Shown here in pieces: positions 1-10,413 of a DNA stretch of 64,000 nucleotides; the stretch's first letter is position 1, and each line of letters opens with the position of its first letter. Location: NCBI GenBank assembly GCA_030019445.1, contig JASEEU010000001.1, forward strand, positions 1-64,000, written 5' to 3'. Position numbers and translations under genes: made by a program. The notes below the pieces were generated by a model. It searched no databases, was not told where the DNA came from, and saw nothing but the letters and a program-made list of their open reading frames with translations. Source of the stretch: Anaerosomatales bacterium. GTDB lineage: Bacteria; Actinomycetota; Coriobacteriia; Anaerosomatales; Anaerosomataceae.

Positions 1-1
1 A

Positions 2-232
2 GGAGCTCGAGGTCGGAGCAGAGGGCTTCATACACCACTTGACGGGACGTGGCCGGCCGTCGCTGACGCTTTCGACGCCATGACGTCCAGGAGGGCATAT
101 CGTGAAGCGCTTCCACTCCAGGATGCGTTGGACGAGTTGCGCAGGTTCGCCGGGACGCAGTTCGATGAGGTTGCCGTGGAGGCGCTCGTCGCGCGTCTGA
201 CTAGCCCGGGGGCGCGAGATGCAGACTGCTAG
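2..232 (+). CDS. HD-GYP domain protein, C-terminal fragment (5' end outside window)
   Basis: The frame is open from the window edge to a TAG at 230-232. From about nt 59 it encodes the classic tail of an HD-GYP cyclic-di-GMP phosphodiesterase domain: VADAFDAMTS, then RRAYREALPLQDALDELR and AGTQFDEVAVEAL. Residues upstream of VADAFD in this frame do not resemble the family. Another frame just upstream carries IHHLTGRGRP, reminiscent of the HHE.xDG.GYP motif, so there may be a frameshift plus small deletion, or sequence decay. The last 14 nt overlap the next gene, suggesting one transcript. Domain assignment of the tail is fairly sure; whether the whole protein is intact cannot be seen. Confidence 0.6.
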   Translation, partial: GARGRSRGLHTPLDGTWPAVADAFDAMTSRRAYREALPLQDALDELRRFAGTQFDEVAVEALVARLTSPGARDADC

Positions 233-1364
233 CGCGGGGCTGGTCATCCTTTTCGCAGTGGTTCAGGCATCCACCACGCTACCCGAGCTGAGACTCTCGC
301 GCGGACTTGGTGTGAGGCCGGACGCTGCTGCATTGACTGCCGGCGCGTTCATCTTGGAGCCGGCGCCGCTGTGTGTTGCGCTGGCCGCAGGCACGATGTT
401 CTCCGCTGGCGTCTCAGTGCTACTGAAGCGGGACTCCGACCTCAGCGCGAGAGGCCTCGAGTTGATTCGCCGCCTCCCGTTGTGGTGGCTCTCCGGTGCT
501 GCGGGTGGATGGCTCCTGGCCAGATTCCCAATGACGGCCACCACCGTATGGGTTGTCCCGCTCGCTCTAGCTCTCGGGCTCACGTACGTTCTTGTCGACT
601 CATTCACTGCGCCGGTATTCGACACGCGCAGGTCGAGGAGAAGTGGGCGCGCACACGCATCGAGTGTCCTTCGTCCGCTCTTCCCGCTCCTCGCGGGACA
701 GGTGAGTCTCGGTGCAGCGATGGTTGTGCTGTCGCGAGGCGCAGGCATATGGGGCGTCGTGGTGATCGTGCCGATTCTCGCGACAATCCAGTACAGCTTC
801 AATCTTCTTCTGCAGACGAAGTCGACGTACGTGCAGACTATCGAGGCTCTGATGCGTGCCGCGGAGGCCGGCAGTAGTGTACCGGAAGGGCACAGTCGTC
901 GAGTCGCCGAGCTGGCGGTGGATGCAGGGCGCGTCCTGGGACTGTCGTCGCTGCGGCTTGAACGCCTCAATCACGCTGCCCTGGTCCACGAGATTGGCCG
1001 CCTTAGTGCAGATGAGGCGGGGACTGATTACAACCGAATAGCTGCCGACGTCCTCGCAAGAGTTCCCTTCCTTCACGATGCGGTTGAGGTCATCGAGGCC
1101 CAGCGAGCGAGTGAGACCGCATGCGAGGGTGAACCGGGCACGACGTCCGGATCCACAGTGGAGGGCGAGCTCCTCCGAGCGTCCTGCTTGGTTGACTGGG
1201 AACTCTCTCATGCTCCATCCCATCAGTCCGCCCTTGATCCCGCCGCTCTGGCAAGCCAGGCACTCGAGCACATCGCGGTTGAACCAGACGTTCGCGATGC
1301 AGTGGTGCAGGCTGCTTGCGATCCGGGTAGCCGGTGGCTGAGCTTCTGGACGGGGGCACAGTGA
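219..1364 (+). CDS. Membrane protein with degenerate HD-type domain
   Basis: 381 residues. About five hydrophobic segments lie in residues 1-200, followed by a cytoplasmic region from about 205 that resembles an HD/HD-GYP metal phosphohydrolase fold (GHSRRVAELAVDAGRVLG around 224-241, then HAALVHEIGRL around 252-262). The canonical HD pair is His-Glu here (H257-E258) and no GYP motif follows, so phosphodiesterase activity is doubtful; a sensing or binding role is possible. The ATG overlaps the HD-GYP fragment upstream and the stop overlaps the DUF5317 gene downstream, pointing to an operon. Codon use is less GC-biased than in the rest of the window. The exact family is not recognised. Confidence 0.65.
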   Translation: MQTASAGLVILFAVVQASTTLPELRLSRGLGVRPDAAALTAGAFILEPAPLCVALAAGTMFSAGVSVLLKRDSDLSARGLELIRRLPLWWLSGAAGGWLLARFPMTATTVWVVPLALALGLTYVLVDSFTAPVFDTRRSRRSGRAHASSVLRPLFPLLAGQVSLGAAMVVLSRGAGIWGVVVIVPILATIQYSFNLLLQTKSTYVQTIEALMRAAEAGSSVPEGHSRRVAELAVDAGRVLGLSSLRLERLNHAALVHEIGRLSADEAGTDYNRIAADVLARVPFLHDAVEVIEAQRASETACEGEPGTTSGSTVEGELLRASCLVDWELSHAPSHQSALDPAALASQALEHIAVEPDVRDAVVQAACDPGSRWLSFWTGAQ

Positions 1365-1918
1365 TTCTACTGGTGGGTCCGCTCGTGGGTTGCCTGATAG
1401 GGGTGCTCGTCGGAGGATCCTTCTCTGGTCTTGCGGACGTGCATCTGCGGCATGAGGGCTTGCTTCTCATCCTCATTGGCGTCTACCTTCTTCTGCCAAT
1501 GGCATCGGATCTTGTAGCCCTTCCCAGTTCCGTCACACGAGCGCTCTGGTTCGCGTCACTTGGCCTGGCGTGCGTTGCAGCGGCGACGAACATTGGTACT
1601 CCGGGGTTCAGCATGGTCTGGGCCGGGATCCTTCTCAACTTTGTGGTCATTGCCGCGAATGGGGGTATGCCGGTGAGTATCTCCACGACGATTGCGGCAT
1701 CGGGTCTCACCGCTGACGCTGTGGAGAGTCTGGTTCATCTTGACCCGTATCGACTCGCCATGACCGAGACAACGTGGCTCGGCTTTCTCGGTGACATCGT
1801 GCCCCTGCCGTTGCCGAGCCCGTTCGGTGCCGTGCTGAGTGTCGGCGACCTGCTGCTGTCATTCGGGGCGGGGCTCTTTGTGGCCTCTTCCATGGTTCGG
1901 AATGCTCGTGACCGATAA
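1361..1918 (+). CDS. DUF5317 family integral membrane protein
   Basis: 185 residues from the GTG at 1361. This start forms a GTGA overlap with the upstream stop and has a G-rich ribosome-binding stretch before it; an in-frame GTG at 1334 is the alternative. The protein is almost wholly hydrophobic with about five membrane spans. It contains the signatures I associate with DUF5317: NGGMPVS in the middle, then LGDIVPLPLPSPFGAVLSVG and a C-terminal SVGDLLLSFG helix. Function is unknown. DUF5317 genes often sit beside HD or HD-GYP signalling genes, as here. Translational coupling to the HD-like membrane protein suggests they act together. Confidence 0.75.
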   Translation: MILLVGPLVGCLIGVLVGGSFSGLADVHLRHEGLLLILIGVYLLLPMASDLVALPSSVTRALWFASLGLACVAAATNIGTPGFSMVWAGILLNFVVIAANGGMPVSISTTIAASGLTADAVESLVHLDPYRLAMTETTWLGFLGDIVPLPLPSPFGAVLSVGDLLLSFGAGLFVASSMVRNARDR

Positions 1919-1999
1919 GGGGAGCCGGGGGTTCAATACCGACTACTCATTCTGACGTATCGAGCGTGACCCAACATTCCATCCGCGTGACGAGCATCG

Positions 2000-2005
2000 T
2001 AGAAT
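2000..2005 (+). promoter_or_regulatory. -10 box of the STAND-SARP regulator gene
   Basis: TAGAAT matches the -10 seen at many genes in this window; no convincing -35 lies at 17 nt. Transcription would begin near 2012, after the ATG at 2004, which supports the GTG at 2055 as the true start of the next gene. Confidence 0.4.
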
Positions 2006-2054
2006 GACTTCACCCTCGAAGGAGTCTTCGCAATCCGCGGTTAGGGGGAGGACT

Positions 2055-5000
2055 GTGAAGTCGTCACGAGCGAGCACATCAACGCGCAAAGGGGTATGGT
2101 GGGGCATTCCTGACTATGGCCAATCCGTGTGGAGGCGGCGCCTCAACGCTTCATTCGAAGCATCGCGCCCGCACCTCGTGGTCCTCGTTGGCCCGGGAGG
2201 CTACGGCAAGTCGGTTCTCACGAGTCAGTTCATATCGAACGCACGTCCAGCAGTGTGCGTGTGGCACGATGCTGGCAGGCGGCCATTTCGCCTCGACGAA
2301 CTCCTGTACACCATCACTGCTGCGAGCGGGCAGGAGCATTCGATCTCGGAGCATCTCGCGCACATGAACGAGCGCGATATCCGTGCCGAGATCGAGGAGG
2401 TGCTCGGCCGCTGGAAGGGCCGCGAGATTATCATCGTCGCTGATGGCATATCGGAGGTTGTGGATACCGAACCACTGGAGTGGCTGGCGGGGCAGACTCG
2501 CAGACTCGGTGGCGGCAGCAGCGGCGTCTTGGCGACCACTCGAATACTGAACGCCGAAGGTCTTGGGGCATCGCACGACTCATGGATTATCGAGCCCGAG
2601 GATCTAAGGCTGGACAGAAGCGAGGCAGGCGCACTTGCCGAACTCCTGGCGGGATCGCCTCAGTCAGATCGTGCTGTTGAGAAGGCGCTCGGCGCATCGG
2701 GTGGCCATGTAGCGCTGTTCTGTCTCGTGGCTCGGCATGTGGAGTCTGGTCCGGTTTCAGAGCAGAATCGGCATGCGATTCTGCCGAGAGACGTGAAGGG
2801 CTACTTGCAGAGGAGCGCTGCTGCGCTCGATTTCGAGGAGATGCAGACACTTCTCGTCGCCGCCGTACTGGGTGCGGACACACTCGCGGCGCTCAACAGC
2901 ATTCTGGGCAGAGGTGCACAGTCCAGCTTGCGAGCCGTCTCTCACGCCGTTCCGCTCGTGTCGTATGGCGGTGGCAAGCATGATCTCCGTTTCCGTTCCC
3001 ACGACTTGGCGAGCGATGTGTTCTCGACGCCGGACTTCGCGCATCAGGTCCCCGACGGCGCCAGGCTTGTGAAGTCAGCCCTAGCCCGCCTGAGATTGCG
3101 CGAGGACTACGCCCGCTTGATTGAGCAGGTTCGTCGTCACGGCGATGACCATGACTTGGCGCAGACGCTCGGAGAGCTCGGTGATGTACTGCTGTGCCGC
3201 GCCCAGGGCGAGGTCCTCCGGGCAGCCCTGGAGGAAGTCCCGCCTGCGCTCCTGATGGAGAACCCCCATCTTCTCCTGCTTCGCGCCACCGTCCTTCGGA
3301 CAGGCGGCGAACATGAGGTCGCAATCGATAGCGCGAGGACGGCGTTGCGACTTGCAGAGCACGAGGAGGACAGGCCCCTGATGCTCGAGTGTCGGTTGCT
3401 GTTGGCTGAGACCTACGTTGACACGTGGGAGCCGGCCAAGGCGCTTGACGCACTCCATCGCATGCAGGTCGAACTAGCATCCACTCCCAACGAGGGTGCT
3501 GAGTGCCTCCTCGGCACGTACCTTGCGATGTGCAATCTGTATACCGGCGATGTTGTTGCAGCAATCGACTACGCACGCACTGCCGTTGAGCGAGCCAGGT
3601 CGGCATCCGTTCCGCGAGCCACGCAGCTTCGGGTCAACTACGGGTGCGGGTTCGTTCTCGCCAACACGTGCGGCGATATGGCGCTGGCGGCCGATCTGCT
3701 TAGCGCTGTAGTCTCACACCCGACCTCGTCGGCCAGCCTTCGTGTGAGGGCTCAGGCCAACCTTGGCTATGCTCGCGCGATGATGGGTCGCCTGGATGAG
3801 GCCCACGAGATGCTCGAGGAAGTAGTTGAGCGAATAGGCGGCAGCTGCATGGCCATGTACCTGAGCGCCGCGACGGCGTCGCTCGCTGCGGTCGTGGCAG
3901 TAGAAGACCCCAATGAGGGTCTCGGATTGCTGCAGGAGTCGAACACGGTGGCAGCTGAGATCGGTGACGAGGTCTCGTACAGCCTTGGGCTGATTGAGAT
4001 ATCGACCGTGCTTCGCTTCTTGGGCAGGGGGTATGAAGCCCTGGCTGCGGCTGAGCGTGCCTACCGACACTTCATGATGGAAGGTGTAACGGCGCCAGCT
4101 TGGCGGCTGCAGGCAGGGGCAGAGCGAGCTGCGGCGCGTTTGAGTCTCGGCGAAACACTGGCAGCGACTGATGATGCGCTGGCAGTCCGCCAAGAGGCTT
4201 CATCATGCGGCCTTAAGATGGTCGCCTCTCTGGCGGATATGGTGCTCGCGGAAGTCGAACGCCGGGGTGGCCACATCGCCGACGCCGTTGTGCGTCTGTC
4301 CGCGCACGAAGACTTCATCCGCAGCGAGAGCGCCAACTGGCGATGGGCCATGTACATCCGCGCGTTCCCCGGGCTCCTCGGCGTGCTCGCTGCCGCCATC
4401 GGCGCCGACCGGCTCCCGTCGCACCTGCTGCGCATGGTCACGCGTCCCTATGCCGATGAGGCGCTCCTCATGGCGCGGGAGGTTCTCGATCCCGCTGCGT
4501 GGGACGTGCTTGCCGAGAGGACCGTCGGTACCCAGGCCGCGGCCGCGATCGTGGCGGAGACCGCCGCCCGACCCGGTGTGCGCGTCGGCCTGTTCGGCGG
4601 CCTCACCGTCGAGACGCCGGACGGGCCGGTCTCGGACCGCGCGTGGAAGAAGCGCAAGGCTCGCCTGCTGTTCGCGATGCTCGTCTCGCGACAAGGACAC
4701 GACATCCCGCGCGAGCAGCTGATGGAGCACCTGTGGCCGGACATGGACGAGCAGCGCGCCAAGAGCAACTTCTACGTCATCTGGAGCGCGATGCGCCGTG
4801 CGCTCGGCGCCGGCACGCCCGCGGCGGACTGCGTCGAGCATGTCGCGGGCGTCTGCCGCGTCGTGCCTGGCCTGGTTCGTTCCGACCTCGACGATTTCGA
4901 CGAGGTGAATCTCCAACTGCAGCGTGCCGAGAAGAACGACGACCACGCCGAGGCGGTGCAGGCAGCGCACGCGCTGTGCATGTCGTATCGGGCCGAGGTG

Positions 5001-5339
5001 CTGCCGTCCGAGCTCTACGACGACTGGTTCCGGCCGGTGCGCGAACGCTACCGGGCCGAGTTCGGCGACGCCATGCTTCGTGCTGCCCGTGTCTGTCGTG
5101 CCCACGGCGACTACGAGCAGGCGCTCAAACTGATTCGGGAGGGCCTCGACCGGGACCCGTGGCGCGAGGATCTGTACCAGGCTGCGTTGCGGGCGCAGAT
5201 CGACGCGGGCCAACGCTCGGGCGCGGTGGAGACCTTCATGACGTGCCGGGCCAAACTCTCCGAGGATCTCGGCCTGGACCCGAGTGCTGAGACACGCCGC
5301 CTCTACGACGAGGTGCTCGCGATGGAAGAGCGGTCGTAG
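2055..5339 (+). CDS. STAND NTPase-TPR-SARP transcriptional regulator
   Basis: 1094 residues from the GTG at 2055, which has a strong AGGGGGAGG site 4 nt before it; an in-frame ATG at 2004 has no ribosome site. Order: P-loop NTPase with Walker A GPGGYGKS at about 46-53, TPR-like helical repeats from roughly 330 to 800, an OmpR-type winged helix at about 840-925 and a BTAD domain to the C-terminus (typical SARP tail). Proteins of this build activate transcription, probably after NTP- and ligand-driven switching; target and ligand are unknown. Odd: up to about nt 4240 the codons include many A/T-ending ones, after which third positions are almost all G/C, so the gene looks like a mosaic of a foreign front and a host-like DNA-binding end. 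Confidence 0.88.
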   Translation: MKSSRASTSTRKGVWWGIPDYGQSVWRRRLNASFEASRPHLVVLVGPGGYGKSVLTSQFISNARPAVCVWHDAGRRPFRLDELLYTITAASGQEHSISEHLAHMNERDIRAEIEEVLGRWKGREIIIVADGISEVVDTEPLEWLAGQTRRLGGGSSGVLATTRILNAEGLGASHDSWIIEPEDLRLDRSEAGALAELLAGSPQSDRAVEKALGASGGHVALFCLVARHVESGPVSEQNRHAILPRDVKGYLQRSAAALDFEEMQTLLVAAVLGADTLAALNSILGRGAQSSLRAVSHAVPLVSYGGGKHDLRFRSHDLASDVFSTPDFAHQVPDGARLVKSALARLRLREDYARLIEQVRRHGDDHDLAQTLGELGDVLLCRAQGEVLRAALEEVPPALLMENPHLLLLRATVLRTGGEHEVAIDSARTALRLAEHEEDRPLMLECRLLLAETYVDTWEPAKALDALHRMQVELASTPNEGAECLLGTYLAMCNLYTGDVVAAIDYARTAVERARSASVPRATQLRVNYGCGFVLANTCGDMALAADLLSAVVSHPTSSASLRVRAQANLGYARAMMGRLDEAHEMLEEVVERIGGSCMAMYLSAATASLAAVVAVEDPNEGLGLLQESNTVAAEIGDEVSYSLGLIEISTVLRFLGRGYEALAAAERAYRHFMMEGVTAPAWRLQAGAERAAARLSLGETLAATDDALAVRQEASSCGLKMVASLADMVLAEVERRGGHIADAVVRLSAHEDFIRSESANWRWAMYIRAFPGLLGVLAAAIGADRLPSHLLRMVTRPYADEALLMAREVLDPAAWDVLAERTVGTQAAAAIVAETAARPGVRVGLFGGLTVETPDGPVSDRAWKKRKARLLFAMLVSRQGHDIPREQLMEHLWPDMDEQRAKSNFYVIWSAMRRALGAGTPAADCVEHVAGVCRVVPGLVRSDLDDFDEVNLQLQRAEKNDDHAEAVQAAHALCMSYRAEVLPSELYDDWFRPVRERYRAEFGDAMLRAARVCRAHGDYEQALKLIREGLDRDPWREDLYQAALRAQIDAGQRSGAVETFMTCRAKLSEDLGLDPSAETRRLYDEVLAMEERS

Positions 5340-5350
5340 GTTCGTTTCCG

Positions 5351-5393
5351 GTAATGATTCGTTAAGCGCCGGTTAAGGAGCGCCTGTCATGAT
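5351..5393 (+). promoter_or_regulatory. Candidate SARP-binding direct repeats with promoter
   Basis: Two identical GTTAAG hexamers lie at 5361-5366 and 5372-5377, exactly 11 bp apart, with a looser GTAATG at 5351. A CATGAT -10-like box follows at 5388-5393. SARP regulators bind direct repeats phased by one helical turn just upstream of the -10, and a SARP gene ends 12 nt earlier. Assignment to that protein is inference. Confidence 0.4.
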
Positions 5394-5590
5394 GCGCGTG
5401 TGGCCGAGGCAACCCGGTCATGCGACGAAGGTTCGCCGGGCTCTCCGCATGGAGCGAGCCAGGGCGCGCAGTGTGCGGTGAGGAGATATCGGGAGACTCC
5501 TGAGGGGCACCTCGCACGAGCGGCCACTGGGGCCCGTGGGATCCGAGTCGCCGACAGCCCCCGGGCGAGTCCCGGGGGCTGTCCCGTTAC
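5394..5590 (+). ncRNA. Candidate structured small RNA in the gene-free gap before secA
   Basis: No credible reading frame lies between 5340 and 5695. The stretch can fold into successive helices: GGCTC/GAGCC with inner TCC/GGA (5439-5460); a nested stem of TGCG/CGCA, GTG/CAC and AGGAG/CTCCT (5474-5516); then the perfect 13-bp hairpin at 5553-5583. With the repeats and -10-like box just upstream this could be an independent transcript. I tried to match RNase P, cobalamin, SAM and c-di-GMP riboswitch signatures and found none. Confidence 0.35.
5553..5583 (+). terminator. Strong hairpin terminator upstream of secA
   Basis: GACAGCCCCCGGG pairs perfectly with CCCGGGGGCTGTC across a CGAGT loop (13 bp). 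It is not followed by a T-run, as is common for high-GC actinobacterial terminators. It separates the upstream unit from the secA promoter. Confidence 0.6.
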
Positions 5591-5639
5591 GGTGGCCTTA
5601 CGCTGCCCGTGACGAGGCGGTTTCAGGCACGCCCTGTGC

Positions 5640-5645
5640 TAGAAT
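5640..5645 (+). promoter_or_regulatory. -10 box of secA
   Basis: TAGAAT lies 50 nt before the secA ATG, giving a leader of about 45 nt. No clear -35 at 16-18 nt. Confidence 0.4.
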
Positions 5646-5695
5646 CGGCTGTGCTCTCGGCACCCTTGTCGACCAGTTCGGAGACTACGGATCCC

Positions 5696-8458
<2,763 letters not shown>

Positions 8459-8519
8459 ACCGGGCGGCGAGCAGCCGCGCCCACGTCCGTGTCGTGTCCT
8501 TCAACCCCTGTGAGCAGCC

Positions 8520-9653
8520 ATGATAGAAGACCGAACAGACCAGATCACCGCCCTCTCGGCGCGTGTCGCGCGCATCGCCGAGTACCTGTTCCTCGATGCC
8601 AAGCGTGACGAGGTCGCCGCGCTCGAAGCGCGGGCGGCGGAGCCGGGATTCTGGGACGACCAGCAGTCCGCGCAGTCCGTGATGGCGAAGGCCGCGGAGC
8701 TTCGCGACGAGATCGCCGCCTATGAGAGCATCGTCGCCGACCTGGCCGACGCCGAGGTTGCGAACGAGCTCGCCGTGGCCGAGGAAGACGAGGAGCTCGG
8801 ACGGGAGTCCGCGCAGACACTGCGTGAGCTTGAGCGCCGCGTGAACGAACTCGAGCTCTCCACATGGTTCACCGGCGAGTTCGACCACGGTGACGCCATC
8901 CTCACCATCATTCCCGGGCAGGGCGGCCTCGAGGCTCAGGACTGGGCCGAGATGCTGCTGCGGATGCTCACCAAGTTCGCGCAATCCCGCAAGTGGAAGG
9001 TCGACGTGCATGACGCTCCGGCGGGCGTCGAGCTCGGAATCGACCGCGCGGTCCTCACGGTGCACGGCAAGAACGCGTTCGGCATGCTCCAGTCCGAGAA
9101 TGGTGTGCATCGACTCGTCCGCATCAGCCCCACGGATGAGAAGAAGCGGCGCCAGACGACGTTTGCCAAGGTCGAGGTCCTGCCCGTCCTTCCTGATGAG
9201 ATCGAGGTGGAGATCCGGGAAGAGGACCTTCGCATCGATGTGTATCGGTCATCGGGCCCCGGCGGGCAGTCGGTCAACACCACCGACTCGGCGGTGCGCA
9301 TCACGCACATCCCGACCGGCACCGTCGTTACCTGCCAGAACGAGAAGAGCCAGCTCAAGAACCGCGAGACGGCCATGCAGATCCTGCGTTCGCGTCTCTA
9401 CGAGCTCGAACGTGAGAAGCGGATGGCCGAGCTCGAGGAGCTCAAAGGCGAGAAGCGCGATATCTCGTTCGGCAGCCAGATCCGCAGCTACGTCCTCTAT
9501 CCGTACCAGATGGTCAAGGATCACCGCACCGGCGTCGAGACCGGCAACGTCGATGCCGTCCTGGACGGCGACATCGAGCGGTTCGTCGTCGCGTATCACC
9601 GGTGGCGCGTGGGAGAGGAGACGGAGACGGCGGTCATCGGGAGTGGCGAGTGA
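8520..9653 (+). CDS. prfB: Peptide chain release factor 2
   Basis: 377 residues. RF2 reads UGA and UAA stop codons and triggers peptide release. The peptidyl-transfer motif GPGGQ followed by [10 protein letters not shown] lies near residue 250 and the N-terminal helical domain (LEARAAEPGFWDD) is typical. Many prfB genes carry an in-frame UGA near codon 25 with a programmed +1 frameshift. Here that region reads straight through (EYLFLDAKRD) with no UGA, so the autoregulatory frameshift is absent. The stop overlaps the ATG of the PHP gene (TGATG). Confidence 0.97.
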   Translation: MIEDRTDQITALSARVARIAEYLFLDAKRDEVAALEARAAEPGFWDDQQSAQSVMAKAAELRDEIAAYESIVADLADAEVANELAVAEEDEELGRESAQTLRELERRVNELELSTWFTGEFDHGDAILTIIPGQGGLEAQDWAEMLLRMLTKFAQSRKWKVDVHDAPAGVELGIDRAVLTVHGKNAFGMLQSENGVHRLVRISPTDEKKRRQTTFAKVEVLPVLPDEIEVEIREEDLRIDVYRSSGPGGQSVNTTDSAVRITHIPTGTVVTCQNEKSQLKNRETAMQILRSRLYELEREKRMAELEELKGEKRDISFGSQIRSYVLYPYQMVKDHRTGVETGNVDAVLDGDIERFVVAYHRWRVGEETETAVIGSGE

Positions 9654-10411
9654 TGCGCCTTCGCGCCGATCTGCACACGCATACCGTCGCCTCCGGGCAC
9701 GCCTACTGCACGGTCGCCGAGCTGGCGACCGTCGCTGCCGACCGGGAGCTGGAACTCATCGCTATCACCGACCACGGCCCCGCCGTGCCGGGGGGAGCGC
9801 ACCCCTGGTACTTCTGGAACCTGCGGGTCGTCCCGTCGGTGATCGCCGGTGTGCGCGTCCTCAAGGGCGTCGAGGCGAACCCGTCGCTTGACACCGACAA
9901 CGGGATCGACCTTCCGGACGAGTTGCTGGAGCTCCTCGACTTCGTCGCGGTCGGTCTGCACCCGCTCTGCGGCCTGGACGACGGCGACCGCGTCAAGAAC
10001 ACCGAGGCGCTCCTGCGGGCGATCGAGAATCCGCTCGTCGATATGATCACGCACCCCGGCAACGACGCCGAGTTCCCCGTCGACCGGGAGCGCATCGTGC
10101 AGGCCGCCGTGCGCCACGGCGTGCTGCTCGAGTTGAACAACCACTCGTTCGACCGGACGAGCGGGCGGCACGTCTCCCGCGATGCCGAGCGCGCTTTCGC
10201 GCTCGACGCGAGGGACGCGGGCGCGCTCATCGCCGTCGGGTCCGACGCGCACTTCCACTCGCGTGTGGGCGTATTCGACGACGCGCTCGCGGTCGTCGAG
10301 GAGATCGGTTTCCCTGAGGAACGCATCGTCAGCAGAAGCGGCGAAGCGGTCCTGACATATCTTCTTGCCCGGCGCGAACGGCCGCGCCTCGACGCGGGTG
10401 GGGAGTGGTAG
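9653..10411 (+). CDS. PHP-domain phosphatase (YcdX-like)
   Basis: 252 residues, ATG overlapping the prfB stop. Metal-binding motifs of the polymerase-and-histidinol-phosphatase family are visible: DLHTHTVASGH at 5-15, ITDHGP near 38, GVEAN around 73, a THPGN motif and the late GSDAHFHS. The layout fits the stand-alone YcdX-type hydrolases that use a trinuclear metal site. Substrate is unknown. It is translationally coupled to prfB and followed by a YitT-type membrane protein, but no pathway is implied by these neighbours. Confidence 0.85.
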   Translation: MRLRADLHTHTVASGHAYCTVAELATVAADRELELIAITDHGPAVPGGAHPWYFWNLRVVPSVIAGVRVLKGVEANPSLDTDNGIDLPDELLELLDFVAVGLHPLCGLDDGDRVKNTEALLRAIENPLVDMITHPGNDAEFPVDRERIVQAAVRHGVLLELNNHSFDRTSGRHVSRDAERAFALDARDAGALIAVGSDAHFHSRVGVFDDALAVVEEIGFPEERIVSRSGEAVLTYLLARRERPRLDAGGEW

Positions 10412-10413
10412 CC

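Noticed and set aside
1334-1360. Earlier GTG start for the DUF5317 gene
   Set aside because: The GTG at 1361 gives the usual stop-start overlap, has the better ribosome-binding stretch and begins at the first membrane span.
5394-5590. RNase P RNA or a cobalamin, SAM or c-di-GMP riboswitch
   Set aside because: Their conserved cores were looked for and not found; a GCCACTG heptamer at 5522-5528 alone is not evidence for cobalamin.
5400-5612. 70-codon frame in the gap before secA
   Set aside because: Crosses the strong hairpin and the putative stems, no ribosome site, no domain.
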